Source of the DNA: Xanthomonas campestris pv. badrii
GTDB taxonomy: Bacteria; Pseudomonadota; Gammaproteobacteria; Xanthomonadales; Xanthomonadaceae
Direction: 5' to 3'
DNA: 64,000 bases
Assembly (NCBI RefSeq): GCF_012848175.1
Contig: NZ_CP051651.1
Span: 620,001-684,000 of the forward strand
Shown here: in pieces, positions 9,227 to 19,162 of the stretch
Numbering within the stretch: the first letter of the stretch is position 1
Layout of the letters: every line of letters begins with the position of its first letter
Program-made: the position numbers and the translations under genes
The notes under the pieces: generated by a model
Database searches by the model: none
What the model was told of the DNA's origin: nothing
Seen by the model: the letters and a program-made list of their open reading frames with translations, nothing else

Positions 9227-11749
9227 ATGCGGGCGAACGAGTATTCGCAAGGCTGGCGGCAGCACGCATGGGCGCTGGCAGGGGCGCTGGCATTGAGCGC
9301 ACCGGTGTTGGCTCTGGCGGCCAGCACGACAGTGACGCAGCCGGGCGCTGCGGCAGGCTGCGCGTATCAGCTGCCGTCCAAGGCGCTGCAGGCGGTGGTG
9401 GATGCACCGCGCGCACCGTTGTTGCAGCTCTCGCCCAAGCGCGACCTGGCCGCGATGCTGCAGTTGCCGGCATTGCCGGACATCGCCGAGGTGGCCCAGC
9501 CCGAGCTCAAGCTGGCCAGCGTGCGCATCCATCCCAAAACCTTCGCCAGCAGCCGGTTTTCCTTCGCCGGCAAGCTGTGGTTGCAATCGATCAGCGACGG
9601 TCGCGAGCGGCAGGTCGCCGGGCTGCCCACGCCATTGTCGCTGGCCACGCTGAACTGGTCGCCGGACCAACGCTATCTGGCCTTCCGGCGCGAAGATGCC
9701 GCCAGCGGCGCCAATGAGCTGTGGCTGGTGGACGTGGCCACCGCACAGGCCCGGCGGCTGGTGGCCGGGTTGAACAGCACCGTCAACGACGAGCTGCGCT
9801 GGTTGCCCGACAGCAGCGGCCTGCTGGTGCAGCAGCAGGTGCCAGGGCAGGGGGCGCCACCGCCGCGCGATGCCACGCCGCAGGGCCCCGCGGTCCAGCA
9901 AACCACGGCGGCGGCGGGCGTGCGCTCGCTGCCGACCTATCAGGACCTACTGCGCAACGAAGCCGATGCACGCGTGTTCGGGCACTACGCCAGCGGCCAG
10001 CCGATCATCGTTGGCGTGAACGGGCAGCTGCGCCCGATCGCCGCGCCCGGCATCTATCTCAACCTGTCGGTGTCGCCGGATGGCCGTTACATCCTGAGCG
10101 AACGCAGCGAGCGGCCGTTCTCGTATCTGGTGCCGGTGGACAACTTCCCGCGCCGCATCGAGGTGCTGGACATGCAAGGCAAGCTGGTGCGCCAGATCGC
10201 GCAGCTGCCTTTGGTCGAAGGTCTGCCGACGGGTAACGATGCGGTGCCCACCGGTGTGCGCGACATCGCCTGGCGCGTTGATGCACCGGCCACGCTGGTC
10301 TGGGCCGAAGCGCAGGACGGTGGCGACCCGGCGCGTGAGAGCACCATCCGCGATGCGGTGCGGATGCAGGCCGCGCCGTTCACGCGCGCACCGGTCACGC
10401 TGGCGCAGCTGGGCAGCCGCTTCGACGGGATCCTGTGGGGCCGCGGCGATCTGGCGATCCTCAGCGAGAGCTGGTGGAAGACGCGCCGCATCAAACAATG
10501 GCGCATCGCCCCCGACCAGCCCAAGCGTGCGCCGGAACTGCTGTGGGACCGTTCCTCGCAAGACCGCTATAACGACCCGGGCACGCCGGCAACCGTTGCC
10601 GATGGCAAGGGGCGGCCGCTGTTGCAGACCAGCAGCGATGGCAACAGCCTGTTCCTGCTCGGCAAGGGCGCCTCGCCGGAAGGCGACCGGCCGTTCGTGG
10701 ATCGCTTCGATCTGCAAAGCAAGCGCGCCACCCGGTTGTTCCATTCGCAGGCACCCACCTATTCGGCGCCCCTGGCGCTGTTGGATGCACACGGCACGCA
10801 GTTGCTGCTCAGCCGCGAATCGCCTGAAGAACCGGCCAACTATGTCGTGCAGTCGCTGGGTGATGCGGCGCCTGCACCGCGTGCGTTGACGCACTTCGCG
10901 CATCCATTGCCGCAGTTGCGCGGTGTGCAGAAGGAGCAGATCCGCTACAAGCGTGCCGATGGCGTGGACCTCACCGCCACGCTGCTGCTGCCGCCCGGTT
11001 ACGACCCCAAGCGCGACGGCCCGCGGCCGCTGCTGATGTGGGCCTACCCGGGCGAATTCAAAAGCGCCGACACCGCCAGCCAGGTCACCGACTCGCCGTA
11101 TCGCTTCAATGCCATCAGCTATTGGGGGCCGCAGGCGTTCCTGGCGATCGGCTACGTGGTGCTCAACAACCCGACCATGCCGATCGTCGGCGAAGGCGAT
11201 GCCGAACCCAACGACACCTACGTGCCGCAGCTGATTGCCGATGCGCAGGCGGCGGTGGACGAGGTGGTGCGGCGCGGGGTCACCGATCGCGAGCACATCG
11301 CCATCGGCGGGCATTCCTATGGCGCCTTCATGACGGCGAATCTGCTCGCGCACACGCGGCTGTTCAAGGCCGGTATCGCACGCAGCGGTGCGTACAACCG
11401 CACGCTCACCCCGTTCGGTTTCCAGGCCGAAGAACGCAACTACTGGCAGGCGCAGTCGGTGTACCAGGCGATGTCGCCATTCAACTACGCCGACAAGATC
11501 AAGGACCCGCTGCTGCTGATCCACGGCCAGGACGACAACAACACCGGCACCTTCCCGATCCAGAGCGAGCGCATGTTCGCTGCGATCAAGGGGCTGGGTG
11601 GTACCGCGAAGCTGGTGATGCTGCCCAACGAATCGCATGCGTATCGTGCGCGGCAATCGATCCTGCAGATGCTGGCCGAGAGCGAGCAGTGGTTGAAGAG
11701 CAATGTCGGCGATCCCGCTGCGCAGGCGCCAGCGCCATCCAGGCGATGA
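9227..11749 (+). CDS. Secreted S9-family serine peptidase (prolyl oligopeptidase type)
   Basis: An 840-residue exported peptidase. It has an N-terminal signal (WALAGALALSAPVLALAA), a long beta-propeller-type domain (about residues 90-560 with SPDQRYLAF-like and SPDGRYI-like repeats), and a C-terminal alpha/beta hydrolase domain. The catalytic Ser is in GGHSYGAFMT (about residue 697), the Asp in IHGQDDNNTGTFPIQSERMF, and the His in NESHAYRAR. Such enzymes cut peptides after Pro or Glu/Ala in the periplasm; the specificity here is not readable. The start MRANEYSQ at 9227 is preceded by GGGGACGG. It is divergent from ahcY, with the riboswitch between them. Confidence 0.9.
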   Translation: MRANEYSQGWRQHAWALAGALALSAPVLALAASTTVTQPGAAAGCAYQLPSKALQAVVDAPRAPLLQLSPKRDLAAMLQLPALPDIAEVAQPELKLASVRIHPKTFASSRFSFAGKLWLQSISDGRERQVAGLPTPLSLATLNWSPDQRYLAFRREDAASGANELWLVDVATAQARRLVAGLNSTVNDELRWLPDSSGLLVQQQVPGQGAPPPRDATPQGPAVQQTTAAAGVRSLPTYQDLLRNEADARVFGHYASGQPIIVGVNGQLRPIAAPGIYLNLSVSPDGRYILSERSERPFSYLVPVDNFPRRIEVLDMQGKLVRQIAQLPLVEGLPTGNDAVPTGVRDIAWRVDAPATLVWAEAQDGGDPARESTIRDAVRMQAAPFTRAPVTLAQLGSRFDGILWGRGDLAILSESWWKTRRIKQWRIAPDQPKRAPELLWDRSSQDRYNDPGTPATVADGKGRPLLQTSSDGNSLFLLGKGASPEGDRPFVDRFDLQSKRATRLFHSQAPTYSAPLALLDAHGTQLLLSRESPEEPANYVVQSLGDAAPAPRALTHFAHPLPQLRGVQKEQIRYKRADGVDLTATLLLPPGYDPKRDGPRPLLMWAYPGEFKSADTASQVTDSPYRFNAISYWGPQAFLAIGYVVLNNPTMPIVGEGDAEPNDTYVPQLIADAQAAVDEVVRRGVTDREHIAIGGHSYGAFMTANLLAHTRLFKAGIARSGAYNRTLTPFGFQAEERNYWQAQSVYQAMSPFNYADKIKDPLLLIHGQDDNNTGTFPIQSERMFAAIKGLGGTAKLVMLPNESHAYRARQSILQMLAESEQWLKSNVGDPAAQAPAPSRR

Positions 11750-12033
11750 GTGTCATCGCACGCAACGGCGTGCGAACGCATGTCCGACCAGCGTCTGGCA
11801 GCTAGAAACGCATCCGGGCGCAATGGAGCGTTGTCGATAAAACCTTGTCGCGTCCGGGGGCGCTCCTACGCATTGGATGCTGGCGTCGGGCGGCGGGTTT
11901 CAGTGGCATGTACGAATGCGGGTGGCACTGGCGCAGGATGGTTCGCTCTGAAACCGTCTTGCGTAACGCAACCATCTAATCCTTTTGGGTTAGTCTTCGA
12001 CGACTTTGCGCTTGAAGAGGGTGTGCGTTTCCG
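11750..12033. other. Intergenic region ahead of ppc
   Basis: These 284 bases hold no gene I can support. The last 90 bases (taatccttttgggttag and following) are comparatively AT-rich and probably hold the ppc promoter, but I cannot place -35/-10 boxes with confidence. Confidence 0.4.
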
Positions 12034-14748
12034 ATGAACGAGTACCGCAGCAGTCTTGTGTTCGCTACCCCCGATCTTCCCTTGCGCGACGATGTGCGTC
12101 GGCTCGGCGCACTGGTGGGCGATCTGCTCGCCGAGCAGGTGTCTGCGGAATTCCTCGACGAAATCGAACGCGTCCGTACCACCGCCATTTCGCGGCGCGA
12201 GAGCGATGCGCCGCCTTCCACGTTGAGCGAACAACTCACCGGGCGCGCGCCGCGCGATGCCGAGGCGCTGGTGCGCGCCTTCAGCACCTATTTCCAAGTT
12301 GTCAACATCGCCGAGCGCGTGCATCGCATCCGCCGCCGCCGCGATTACCAGCGCAGCGGTACCGACACCCCGCAGCCCGATGGCCTGCACGATGCATTGC
12401 GCCGGCTCAAGGCGCAGGGCGTGACCCTGGACGAACTCAGCCACTGGCTGCCGCGCATCGATGTGGAGCCGGTGTTCACCGCACATCCCACCGAGGCGGT
12501 GCGCCGCGCGCTGCTGGAAAAAGAACAGCTGATGGTCGCCAGCCTGGTCGATAACCTGGACGGCATGCGCACGCCCAACGAGCGCGCCAGCGATGCGGCG
12601 CGCTTCCGCATGGCCTTGACCGCCTCCTGGCAGACCGCCGACTCCTCGCCGGTGCGGCCCACCGTGGACGACGAGCGCGAGCATGTGGGCTTCTATCTCA
12701 CCCAGGTGCTCTACCGCGTCATCCCGGTGATGTACGAAACCCTGGAACACGCCATCGAAGAAACCTACGGCAGCGTGCCGCCGCTGCCGCGCCTGCTGCG
12801 GTTCGGCACCTGGGTGGGCGGGGACATGGATGGCAATCCCAACGTGGATGCCGCCACCATCGCCGGCACCCTGGATGCGCAGCGCCGCGCGGTGCTGGAC
12901 CGTTACCAGAAGGAACTCTGGCAACTGGCCAGCCTGCTCAGCCAGTCGACCACGCTGGTGCAGGTCAGCCCCGAGCTCACTGCGCAGCTGGAACGCTACC
13001 GCGCGCTGCTGCCGGAGGCCGCTGCCCGTTCGCGCCCGCGCCACGGCGACATGCCGTACCGCCTGCTCAATGATCTGATGCGTGCACGCCTGCAGGCCAC
13101 GCTGGACGATGCCGACGGCGCCTACGCCGCACCATCCGAACTCGAACACGACCTGCAACTGATCCTGGACAGCCTGCAGGCCAACAAGGGTTTGCACGCC
13201 GGCTGGTTCGCAGTGCGCCGGCTGTTGTGGCGCGTGCGTAGCTTCGGGTTTCATCTGGCGCGGCTGGATGTGCGCCAGGAATCGAGCGTGCATGCGCGCG
13301 CGGTGGCCGATGCGCTGGGCCAGGGCGACTGGGACGGGCAGGATGCGACCCAGCGCGCCGCCGTGCTCGGCCCGTATGCCGCCGGCGAACAGGCGCTGCC
13401 GCGGGTGGACGACGACGGCAACACGCGGCTGGACGCGGTGTTCGCCGCGCTCGCCGATGCCCGCACGCGCCACGGCGCCGATGCGCTGGGCAGCTACATC
13501 ATCTCGATGGCGCACAACCGCGCCGACGTGCTCACCGTGCTGGCGCTGGCGCGCCGCGGCGGGCTGGTCGACGACGCCGGTGCGGTGCCGCTGGACATCG
13601 TGCCGCTGTTCGAAACCGTGGACGATCTGCGTGGCGGTACCGGCACCGTGCAGGACCTGCTGGCCGACCCGGTGTATCGCCAGCATCTGGCCGCGCGCGG
13701 CGATACGCAGATGGTGATGCTGGGCTATTCGGACAGCGGCAAGGATGGTGGCATTGCCGCCTCGCGCTGGGGCCTGCAACGCGCCCAGGTGGAATTGCTG
13801 GAAGCCGCTGCCGATCTGGGCGTGCGGCTGACGTTTTTCCACGGCCGCGGCGGCTCGATCGCCCGCGGCGGCGGCAAGACCAGCCGCGCGCTGGATGCCG
13901 CCCCGCGCGGCAGCGTGGATGGCCGCCTGCGCGTCACCGAGCAGGGCGAGGTGATCCACCGCAAGTACGGCATCCGTGCGTTGGCGCTGCGCTCGCTGGA
14001 GCAGATGACCGGTGCGGTGCTGTTGTCCAGCCTGCGCCCGCGTGCGCCGGAACCGCGCGAGGATCGCTGGCGGCCGGTGATGGATCTGGTCGCCGAGCGC
14101 AGCACGGTGGCCTACCGCGCCTTTGTCGGCGCGCCGGATTTCATGCAGTACTTCCGCCTGGCCACGCCGATCGATGTGATCGAACGCATGACGCTGGGCT
14201 CGCGGCCCTCGCGCCGGCTGGGCCAGGATGCGGCGCTGTCGAACCTGCGTGCGATCCCGTGGGTGTTCGCGTGGAGCCAGGCGCGTGCGGTGATTCCGGG
14301 CTGGTATGGCGTGGGCAGCGGGCTGCAGGCCGCGGTGGATGCCGGGCACGAAGACAGCTTGCGCGAGATGGCGCAGGACTGGCCGTTCTTCCGCACGTTT
14401 CTGGACGACATCGCCATGGTGTTGTCCAAGGGCGATCTGAATATCGCCGAGTTGTTCTCGCGCTTGTCCGGCGACCTGCACACGCGGTTTTTCCCGCAGA
14501 TCCGCGACGAACTGGCGCTGACCAAGGGCTGGGTCAAGGCGCTGCTGCAGCAACAGTCGCTGTTGCAGCACGACCCACGGCTGGCCTTGTCGATCCGCCT
14601 GCGCAACCCGTATATCGACCCGATCAGCGTGCTGCAGGTGGACCTGCTGCAGCGCTGGCGGGCCACCGATGGCGAAGACGAGGAACTGCTGCGCGCGCTG
14701 GTCGCCTGCGTCAACGGCGTCTCGCAAGGGGTGCAGAACACCGGCTGA
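12034..14748 (+). CDS. ppc: Phosphoenolpyruvate carboxylase
   Basis: A 904-residue cytosolic enzyme that adds bicarbonate to phosphoenolpyruvate to give oxaloacetate, refilling the TCA cycle. Signature motifs are [11 protein letters not shown] (catalytic His, about residue 150), the phosphoenolpyruvate/Mg region [16 protein letters not shown], and [13 protein letters not shown]. The C-terminus ends [12 protein letters not shown], the usual invariant NTG. Length and motifs are complete. It stands as a single gene between the S9 peptidase and the TetR operon. A very long open frame on the opposite strand is a GC-driven shadow. Confidence 0.98.
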   Translation: MNEYRSSLVFATPDLPLRDDVRRLGALVGDLLAEQVSAEFLDEIERVRTTAISRRESDAPPSTLSEQLTGRAPRDAEALVRAFSTYFQVVNIAERVHRIRRRRDYQRSGTDTPQPDGLHDALRRLKAQGVTLDELSHWLPRIDVEPVFTAHPTEAVRRALLEKEQLMVASLVDNLDGMRTPNERASDAARFRMALTASWQTADSSPVRPTVDDEREHVGFYLTQVLYRVIPVMYETLEHAIEETYGSVPPLPRLLRFGTWVGGDMDGNPNVDAATIAGTLDAQRRAVLDRYQKELWQLASLLSQSTTLVQVSPELTAQLERYRALLPEAAARSRPRHGDMPYRLLNDLMRARLQATLDDADGAYAAPSELEHDLQLILDSLQANKGLHAGWFAVRRLLWRVRSFGFHLARLDVRQESSVHARAVADALGQGDWDGQDATQRAAVLGPYAAGEQALPRVDDDGNTRLDAVFAALADARTRHGADALGSYIISMAHNRADVLTVLALARRGGLVDDAGAVPLDIVPLFETVDDLRGGTGTVQDLLADPVYRQHLAARGDTQMVMLGYSDSGKDGGIAASRWGLQRAQVELLEAAADLGVRLTFFHGRGGSIARGGGKTSRALDAAPRGSVDGRLRVTEQGEVIHRKYGIRALALRSLEQMTGAVLLSSLRPRAPEPREDRWRPVMDLVAERSTVAYRAFVGAPDFMQYFRLATPIDVIERMTLGSRPSRRLGQDAALSNLRAIPWVFAWSQARAVIPGWYGVGSGLQAAVDAGHEDSLREMAQDWPFFRTFLDDIAMVLSKGDLNIAELFSRLSGDLHTRFFPQIRDELALTKGWVKALLQQQSLLQHDPRLALSIRLRNPYIDPISVLQVDLLQRWRATDGEDEELLRALVACVNGVSQGVQNTG

Positions 14749-14801
14749 TCCGACCGTTGGTCGGCGCCGACGCAGAATCGGCAAGCGGGCTCTGGCATGA
14801 G

Positions 14802-14817
14802 CGGACAAATCTGTCCG
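14802..14817. promoter_or_regulatory. Candidate TetR operator
   Basis: The palindrome cggacaaatctgtccg has perfect 6-base arms around aatc and ends 11 bases before the TetR-type gene. Its position and size fit an autoregulatory operator that would control the whole three-gene operon downstream. Confidence 0.6.
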
Positions 14818-14828
14818 ATAATGCCGGC

Positions 14829-15401
14829 ATGATGACCTCCCGCCCTGATGCCGCGCTGCGCCGCCGGCAGATTCTCGATGCTGCCGACGAAGTGTTCAGC
14901 GAACACGGCGTCAATGCCCCATTGGAACTGGTGGTGGAGCGTGCCGGCCTGGGCCGCGCCACCTTGTACCGGAACTTCCCGGACCGGGTGGCGTTGATGA
15001 CCGCGCTGATGGCGCGCGGGCTGGACGGCCTGGAGCGGCTGGCGGCCGACCTGGCCGACCGCCCGGACGGGCTGGCCGTGCTGCTGCACGACGTGGCCGA
15101 GCACATCGCCCAGTCGGCGCCGCTGGTTGACTTCTGGCGCTCGATCGAACGCGCGCACCCGGCGGTGGAAGCCGCCGACCGGCGCGTGGTGGCGATCTTC
15201 CTGCCGTTCGTGCACCGCGCCCGCGACGCCGGCCTGTGCCGGGCCGACGTCGACGACGAACAACTGCTGCTGGTGATCGACATGCTCGGCAGTTGCCTGC
15301 GCGGCAGCGATGAGTCCGAACGCAAGCGTCTTGCCCATCGCTCGGCCGATCTGCTGATGCATGCGCTGGGCATGCAGGTGCCCGAAGGCGGCACGCGATG
15401 A
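14829..15401 (+). CDS. TetR-family transcriptional regulator
   Basis: A 190-residue repressor. Residues about 12-55 form the TetR DNA-binding helix-turn-helix (RRQILDAADEVFSEHGVNAP, then VVERAGLGRATLYRNFPDRVAL). The C-terminal two thirds form the ligand and dimer domain. The ATG at 14829 is followed directly by a second in-frame ATG. The stop overlaps the start of the DUF4105 gene (ATGA), so it is the first gene of an operon with DUF4105 and a lipase-like lipoprotein. The palindrome just upstream suggests self-control. The ligand is unknown. Confidence 0.9.
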   Translation: MMTSRPDAALRRRQILDAADEVFSEHGVNAPLELVVERAGLGRATLYRNFPDRVALMTALMARGLDGLERLAADLADRPDGLAVLLHDVAEHIAQSAPLVDFWRSIERAHPAVEAADRRVVAIFLPFVHRARDAGLCRADVDDEQLLLVIDMLGSCLRGSDESERKRLAHRSADLLMHALGMQVPEGGTR

Positions 15402-16435
15402 CACCGGCCACCCGCGCGGTCATCGGCCGCTGGGCATTGCGCGTGGCGCTGCTGCTGGCCGCGACCTGGGGCGCATTGGCGATCTATTTCGCGCTCACCG
15501 GCAATGCGCTGGTGCGCATCGGCTGGGTGGCCTCGTGGTGCGCGATGGCGCTGGCCGCCGTGTGGGGCCTGCGCCGTGGCCGCGAGAACTGGGCCCTGGT
15601 GGGTATCTTCGGTGCGGCATTCGTGGCGTTGGCGGTGTCGTGGGGGCTGATGCAGCCCAGCCAGGACCGCGACTGGGCCGACGATGTCGCCCAGCGTCTG
15701 CGCCCGGAGGTGCACGGCAACAGCGTGACCCTGCACAACGTGCGCAACTTCGACTGGCAGAGCGAAACCAGGTACGTCCCGCGCTGGGAAACCCGCCAGT
15801 ACGATCTGGATCGGCTGGTCAGCGCCGACCTGGCCTTGTCGTACTGGATGGGCCCGGCGATCGCGCACACGCTGGTGTCGTTCGGTTTCGACGACGGCTC
15901 GCACGTGGTGTTTTCGCTGGAAATCCGCAAGGAGCGCGGCGAGTCGTTCTCGGCGCTGGGCGGCTTCTTTCGCAGTTTCGAAGAAACCCTGGTGGCCGCC
16001 GACGAGCGCGACATCCTGCGCGTGCGCACCAACGTGCGCGGCGAGGACATGTACCTGTATCGCCTGGCGATTCCCAAGGCCGGGTTGCGCCGGATGTTCA
16101 TGGGTTATATCGAGCTGGCCAACGATCTGGATCGCAAGCCGGCCTTCTACAACACGCTGACCAGCAACTGCACCACGATCGTGTTCGCCCTGGTCCGCCA
16201 GCTGCGGCCCACCCTGCCGCTGGATCACCGCCTGCTGCTGTCCGGCTATGCCGACGCATACGCCTACGATCACCAGGGCCTGATGCCCGGCTATGATTTC
16301 GCCACGCTGAAGCAGCGCGGCCATTTCACTGCGCGTGCGATCGCCGCCGATGACGCCGCGGATTTCTCCGAGCGCATCCGCGCCGGCATGCCCCAGGCAC
16401 CCGCACCCGGCGCCGCGGCGAGCGCGGCCCAGTGA
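15398..16435 (+). CDS. DUF4105 membrane protein
   Basis: A 345-residue protein. Three hydrophobic segments occupy about the first 90 residues. A periplasmic domain of the DUF4105/Lnb N-terminal type follows, recognisable by VRNFDWQSETRYVPRWETRQYDL, SYWMGPAIAHTLVSFGF and NTLTSNCTTIVF with its conserved Cys. Such domains are suspected papain-like enzymes acting in the envelope, but their chemistry is not established. The gene is translationally coupled at both ends: ATGA with the TetR gene, GTGA with the lipase gene. The trio suggests a regulated envelope or lipid function. Confidence 0.85.
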   Translation: MTPATRAVIGRWALRVALLLAATWGALAIYFALTGNALVRIGWVASWCAMALAAVWGLRRGRENWALVGIFGAAFVALAVSWGLMQPSQDRDWADDVAQRLRPEVHGNSVTLHNVRNFDWQSETRYVPRWETRQYDLDRLVSADLALSYWMGPAIAHTLVSFGFDDGSHVVFSLEIRKERGESFSALGGFFRSFEETLVAADERDILRVRTNVRGEDMYLYRLAIPKAGLRRMFMGYIELANDLDRKPAFYNTLTSNCTTIVFALVRQLRPTLPLDHRLLLSGYADAYAYDHQGLMPGYDFATLKQRGHFTARAIAADDAADFSERIRAGMPQAPAPGAAASAAQ

Positions 16436-18453
16436 TTGCGTACGCACGCCGGCGCGGCAGCGCTGTGCTGCTGGCGGCCGCGCTGCTGGGAGCGTGGCTG
16501 AGCGGCTGTGCCATGGTCACGGTGCAATCGCGCAACAGCGGCGACTACATCGCGCAGACGCGTGGCGATGTGCTCAGCACCGGTGCACTCAGTCAATCCG
16601 GCAGCGAGACCCTGCAGGTGGCCGGCCTGCAACCCAAGGCCTGCCGCAAGCAGCCGCTGCCCTGCGTGCAGCAATTGGCCACGGTGGCGGGCATCGGCGA
16701 CGAGCGCCGCCTGGCTACGCAAGCCGAGCTGTGGACAGCGCATGCGATCGACCTGGGCGGCCGCAACCCGGCACAGATGCGCGACACGGCGGTGCAAGCC
16801 TGGCTGGAAGCCGCGCGGCATGCCTATGCCTACCTGTTTTTCACTGCGCGTGCGCCCGGTGCACGCGCCTTCGAAAACCGCCAGACCCAGGTGCGCGACT
16901 ACTACAACTACGCCGTGCAGCAGGTGGTCGAACGCCTGTTCGCGCGCGCGCAACAGGCCGGCCAGATCACCCCGACACCCACCGCCGTCGGCGGCTGGCA
17001 GGTCGCCATCGACACGTCTGCGTATCGGTTGCCGGGCGGCGGCAACACACCGCGCGCGATCTTTGCGGCGTCGGCATTACGCTTTGACGGATTGCGCAGC
17101 ACGTATCGACGCGACGGCTTCGGCGCCGAGCTGGTGGCCGAAGTGGACCCGCAGGTGGTCGGCGACCCGGCCGGCCTGGCCGTGCAGCAGGCTGCGGCCG
17201 CCAGCACCGCGCCCGGGCGTCCGCTGCCGACCTTCAGCGAAATGCCATATGCACCGGCAACGCTGCTGTTGCGCTTCAAGGGCGACAGCCTGGATGCGGT
17301 GCTGCGCACCGATCTGGTGACGGTGGTGCCGTACGACCCGTACCGCCAGAACGAGGTGGTGCTGCACGGCCAGCGTGTGCCGCTGGCGGCCAACTTCACT
17401 GCGGCCTACGGGCTGTGGCTGGCCAAGTCGGGCTTTGCCGCGCAGTCGTTGCGGTCCATGCTGGGCAGCGCACGCGGCATCGATCGCCCGCATCTGTATC
17501 TGATGCAGCCCTACGACCCCAACCGGCGTGTGCTGCTGATGCTGCACGGGCTGGCCAGCAGCCCGGAGGCCTGGGTCAATGTGGCCAACGAGGTGATGGG
17601 CGATGAAACCCTGCGCCAGCACTATCAGATCTGGCAGGTGTATTACCCGACCAACGCGCCGATTGCGGTCAATCGTGCGCAGATCCAGGCGCTGGTGGAA
17701 CGCAGCCTGCAGCACTTCGACCCGGCCGGCGCCGCCCCCGCCTCGCACGGCATGGTGTTGATCGGCCACAGCATGGGCGGGGTGATCGGACGCCTGCTGG
17801 TGTCCGCGTCCGGTGAGCACCTCTGGAATGCGCTGCTGCAGGACTATCGGCTGGAAGGCGAACGCGGTGCGCGCGTGCGCGCCAAGCTGGCGCCCTTGCT
17901 GCACTTTTCGCCGATGCCGCAGATCGACCGCGCCATCTTCATCGCTGCGCCGCATCGCGGTACGCCGCTTGCCGAGGGCGGGTTGGGGCGCTTCGTCGGC
18001 CGCATGGTCCGCCTGCCGATCGCCTTGCTGGACCGGTTCAGCGATGTGCTGCAGGACCTCGCCAACAGCGAACGCGAAGGGCAGGGCGGGCCGCCGCGTC
18101 GCAAGGGCCGCCTGTTGCCGCCGACCAGCATCGACAACCTGCGCGATACCGACCCGTTCGTGCGCGCCACGATGGGCCTGCCGATCTCTTTGCAGGTGCG
18201 CTACCACACCATCGTGGGCCGCGAAAAACCGCAGGTACCGCTGGCCGACTCCGACGATGGCCTGGTGCCGTACCGCAGCGCACATCTGGACGGCGCCGCG
18301 TCCGAACTGGTGGTCACCTCCTGGCACAGCGTGCAGGAAACGCCACAGGCCATCCTGGAGATCCGTCGCATCCTGCATGCGCAGTTGCAGGCCGGAGCTG
18401 GTGAATTACCTGCACCGCTACCACCGCCGGAGCCCGCGTCCGCCAACTTGTGA
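16432..18453 (+). CDS. Lipase-like alpha/beta hydrolase lipoprotein
   Basis: A 673-residue protein with a lipoprotein signal (basic start, AALLGAWLSGC, lipid-modified Cys near residue 24) and a C-terminal alpha/beta hydrolase domain from about residue 360. The oxyanion region is LMLHGLASSPEAW, and the nucleophile elbow GHSMGGVIGRLL is followed by IAAPHRGTPLAEGGLGR. It probably hydrolyses an ester bond at the outer membrane. The start is GTG at 16432, overlapping the DUF4105 stop. The N-terminal 350 residues have no family I recognise. It is the third gene of the TetR operon. Confidence 0.85.
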   Translation: MIAYARRRGSAVLLAAALLGAWLSGCAMVTVQSRNSGDYIAQTRGDVLSTGALSQSGSETLQVAGLQPKACRKQPLPCVQQLATVAGIGDERRLATQAELWTAHAIDLGGRNPAQMRDTAVQAWLEAARHAYAYLFFTARAPGARAFENRQTQVRDYYNYAVQQVVERLFARAQQAGQITPTPTAVGGWQVAIDTSAYRLPGGGNTPRAIFAASALRFDGLRSTYRRDGFGAELVAEVDPQVVGDPAGLAVQQAAAASTAPGRPLPTFSEMPYAPATLLLRFKGDSLDAVLRTDLVTVVPYDPYRQNEVVLHGQRVPLAANFTAAYGLWLAKSGFAAQSLRSMLGSARGIDRPHLYLMQPYDPNRRVLLMLHGLASSPEAWVNVANEVMGDETLRQHYQIWQVYYPTNAPIAVNRAQIQALVERSLQHFDPAGAAPASHGMVLIGHSMGGVIGRLLVSASGEHLWNALLQDYRLEGERGARVRAKLAPLLHFSPMPQIDRAIFIAAPHRGTPLAEGGLGRFVGRMVRLPIALLDRFSDVLQDLANSEREGQGGPPRRKGRLLPPTSIDNLRDTDPFVRATMGLPISLQVRYHTIVGREKPQVPLADSDDGLVPYRSAHLDGAASELVVTSWHSVQETPQAILEIRRILHAQLQAGAGELPAPLPPPEPASANL

Positions 18454-19162
18454 GGTGGGCCGCTGGCCGACCTGCGGCAGGCTGCGGCGCTTGGCACCGA
18501 CACCATGGGCAGCTACAGCTCGCCGGCCGGCGCTGAGCGATCAACCGGGCGCAGAGCGTGTGCCGGTCCCTTGCATCTTGTCCGCCGCCGATCGAGCACG
18601 GCGTGCGCAGTGGTCCTGCCGACTGTCATGGAGGCAGCGCGACCGCGACGGCGCTACATGTCGCCAGGCGCGCGATCGAGCAGCGGTCCGCACGCAGGTG
18701 TTCACCAGCAGCCACCTGCGCAGCACGGCCGGTATTTCGGCTGCGTCCTCCAGCGAGTGTGCCGACTTGCGCGTCTGGCGCGTGCCGATGTCGGTGGTCG
18801 TCCTGATGTCACCGGATTGCAACAAGCGCTCACCACCATGCGCGGCGCCTGCTTGCAGGTGTGATGCGGTGTCGCTGCATCGCTTTCTCGTTGCTCGCAG
18901 TGGTGCTGTCGCAGCCTGCGTGGGCAGCGCGCCGCATTTTGGATGACGCATGATCGATCGTTGTTGGCTGCTGCATCGCTTCCAGAGCTTTCCCGCACAC
19001 CTGCAAGCGGGCTGTGATGCCGTCTTGCGTGTGTATCGCCTGGGCCGCGTAGGGGGGCGCAAGCGCGGTGATGTGGGGCAGGGCGCAGGGCGACAGGCGG
19101 CTTTTGCTGGCGAAGGGGAATCGCCGCGGACCGCGACTGCCCGACGCAGCGGGCGCGATGCG
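18454..19162. other. Gene-free stretch of about 700 bp
   Basis: Several open frames cross this region on both strands, but all are rich in Arg, Ala and Cys, with the composition of GC-shadow frames, and none shows a motif or a good start. I see no repeat, RNA gene or clear terminator. It may contain a decayed gene, but I cannot identify one. Confidence 0.5.

Noticed and set aside
11866..14808. 980-codon open frame on the minus strand opposite ppc
   Set aside because: It mirrors ppc codon by codon. High GC keeps the antisense frame open; its product is rich in His, Arg, Gln and Ala with no motif.
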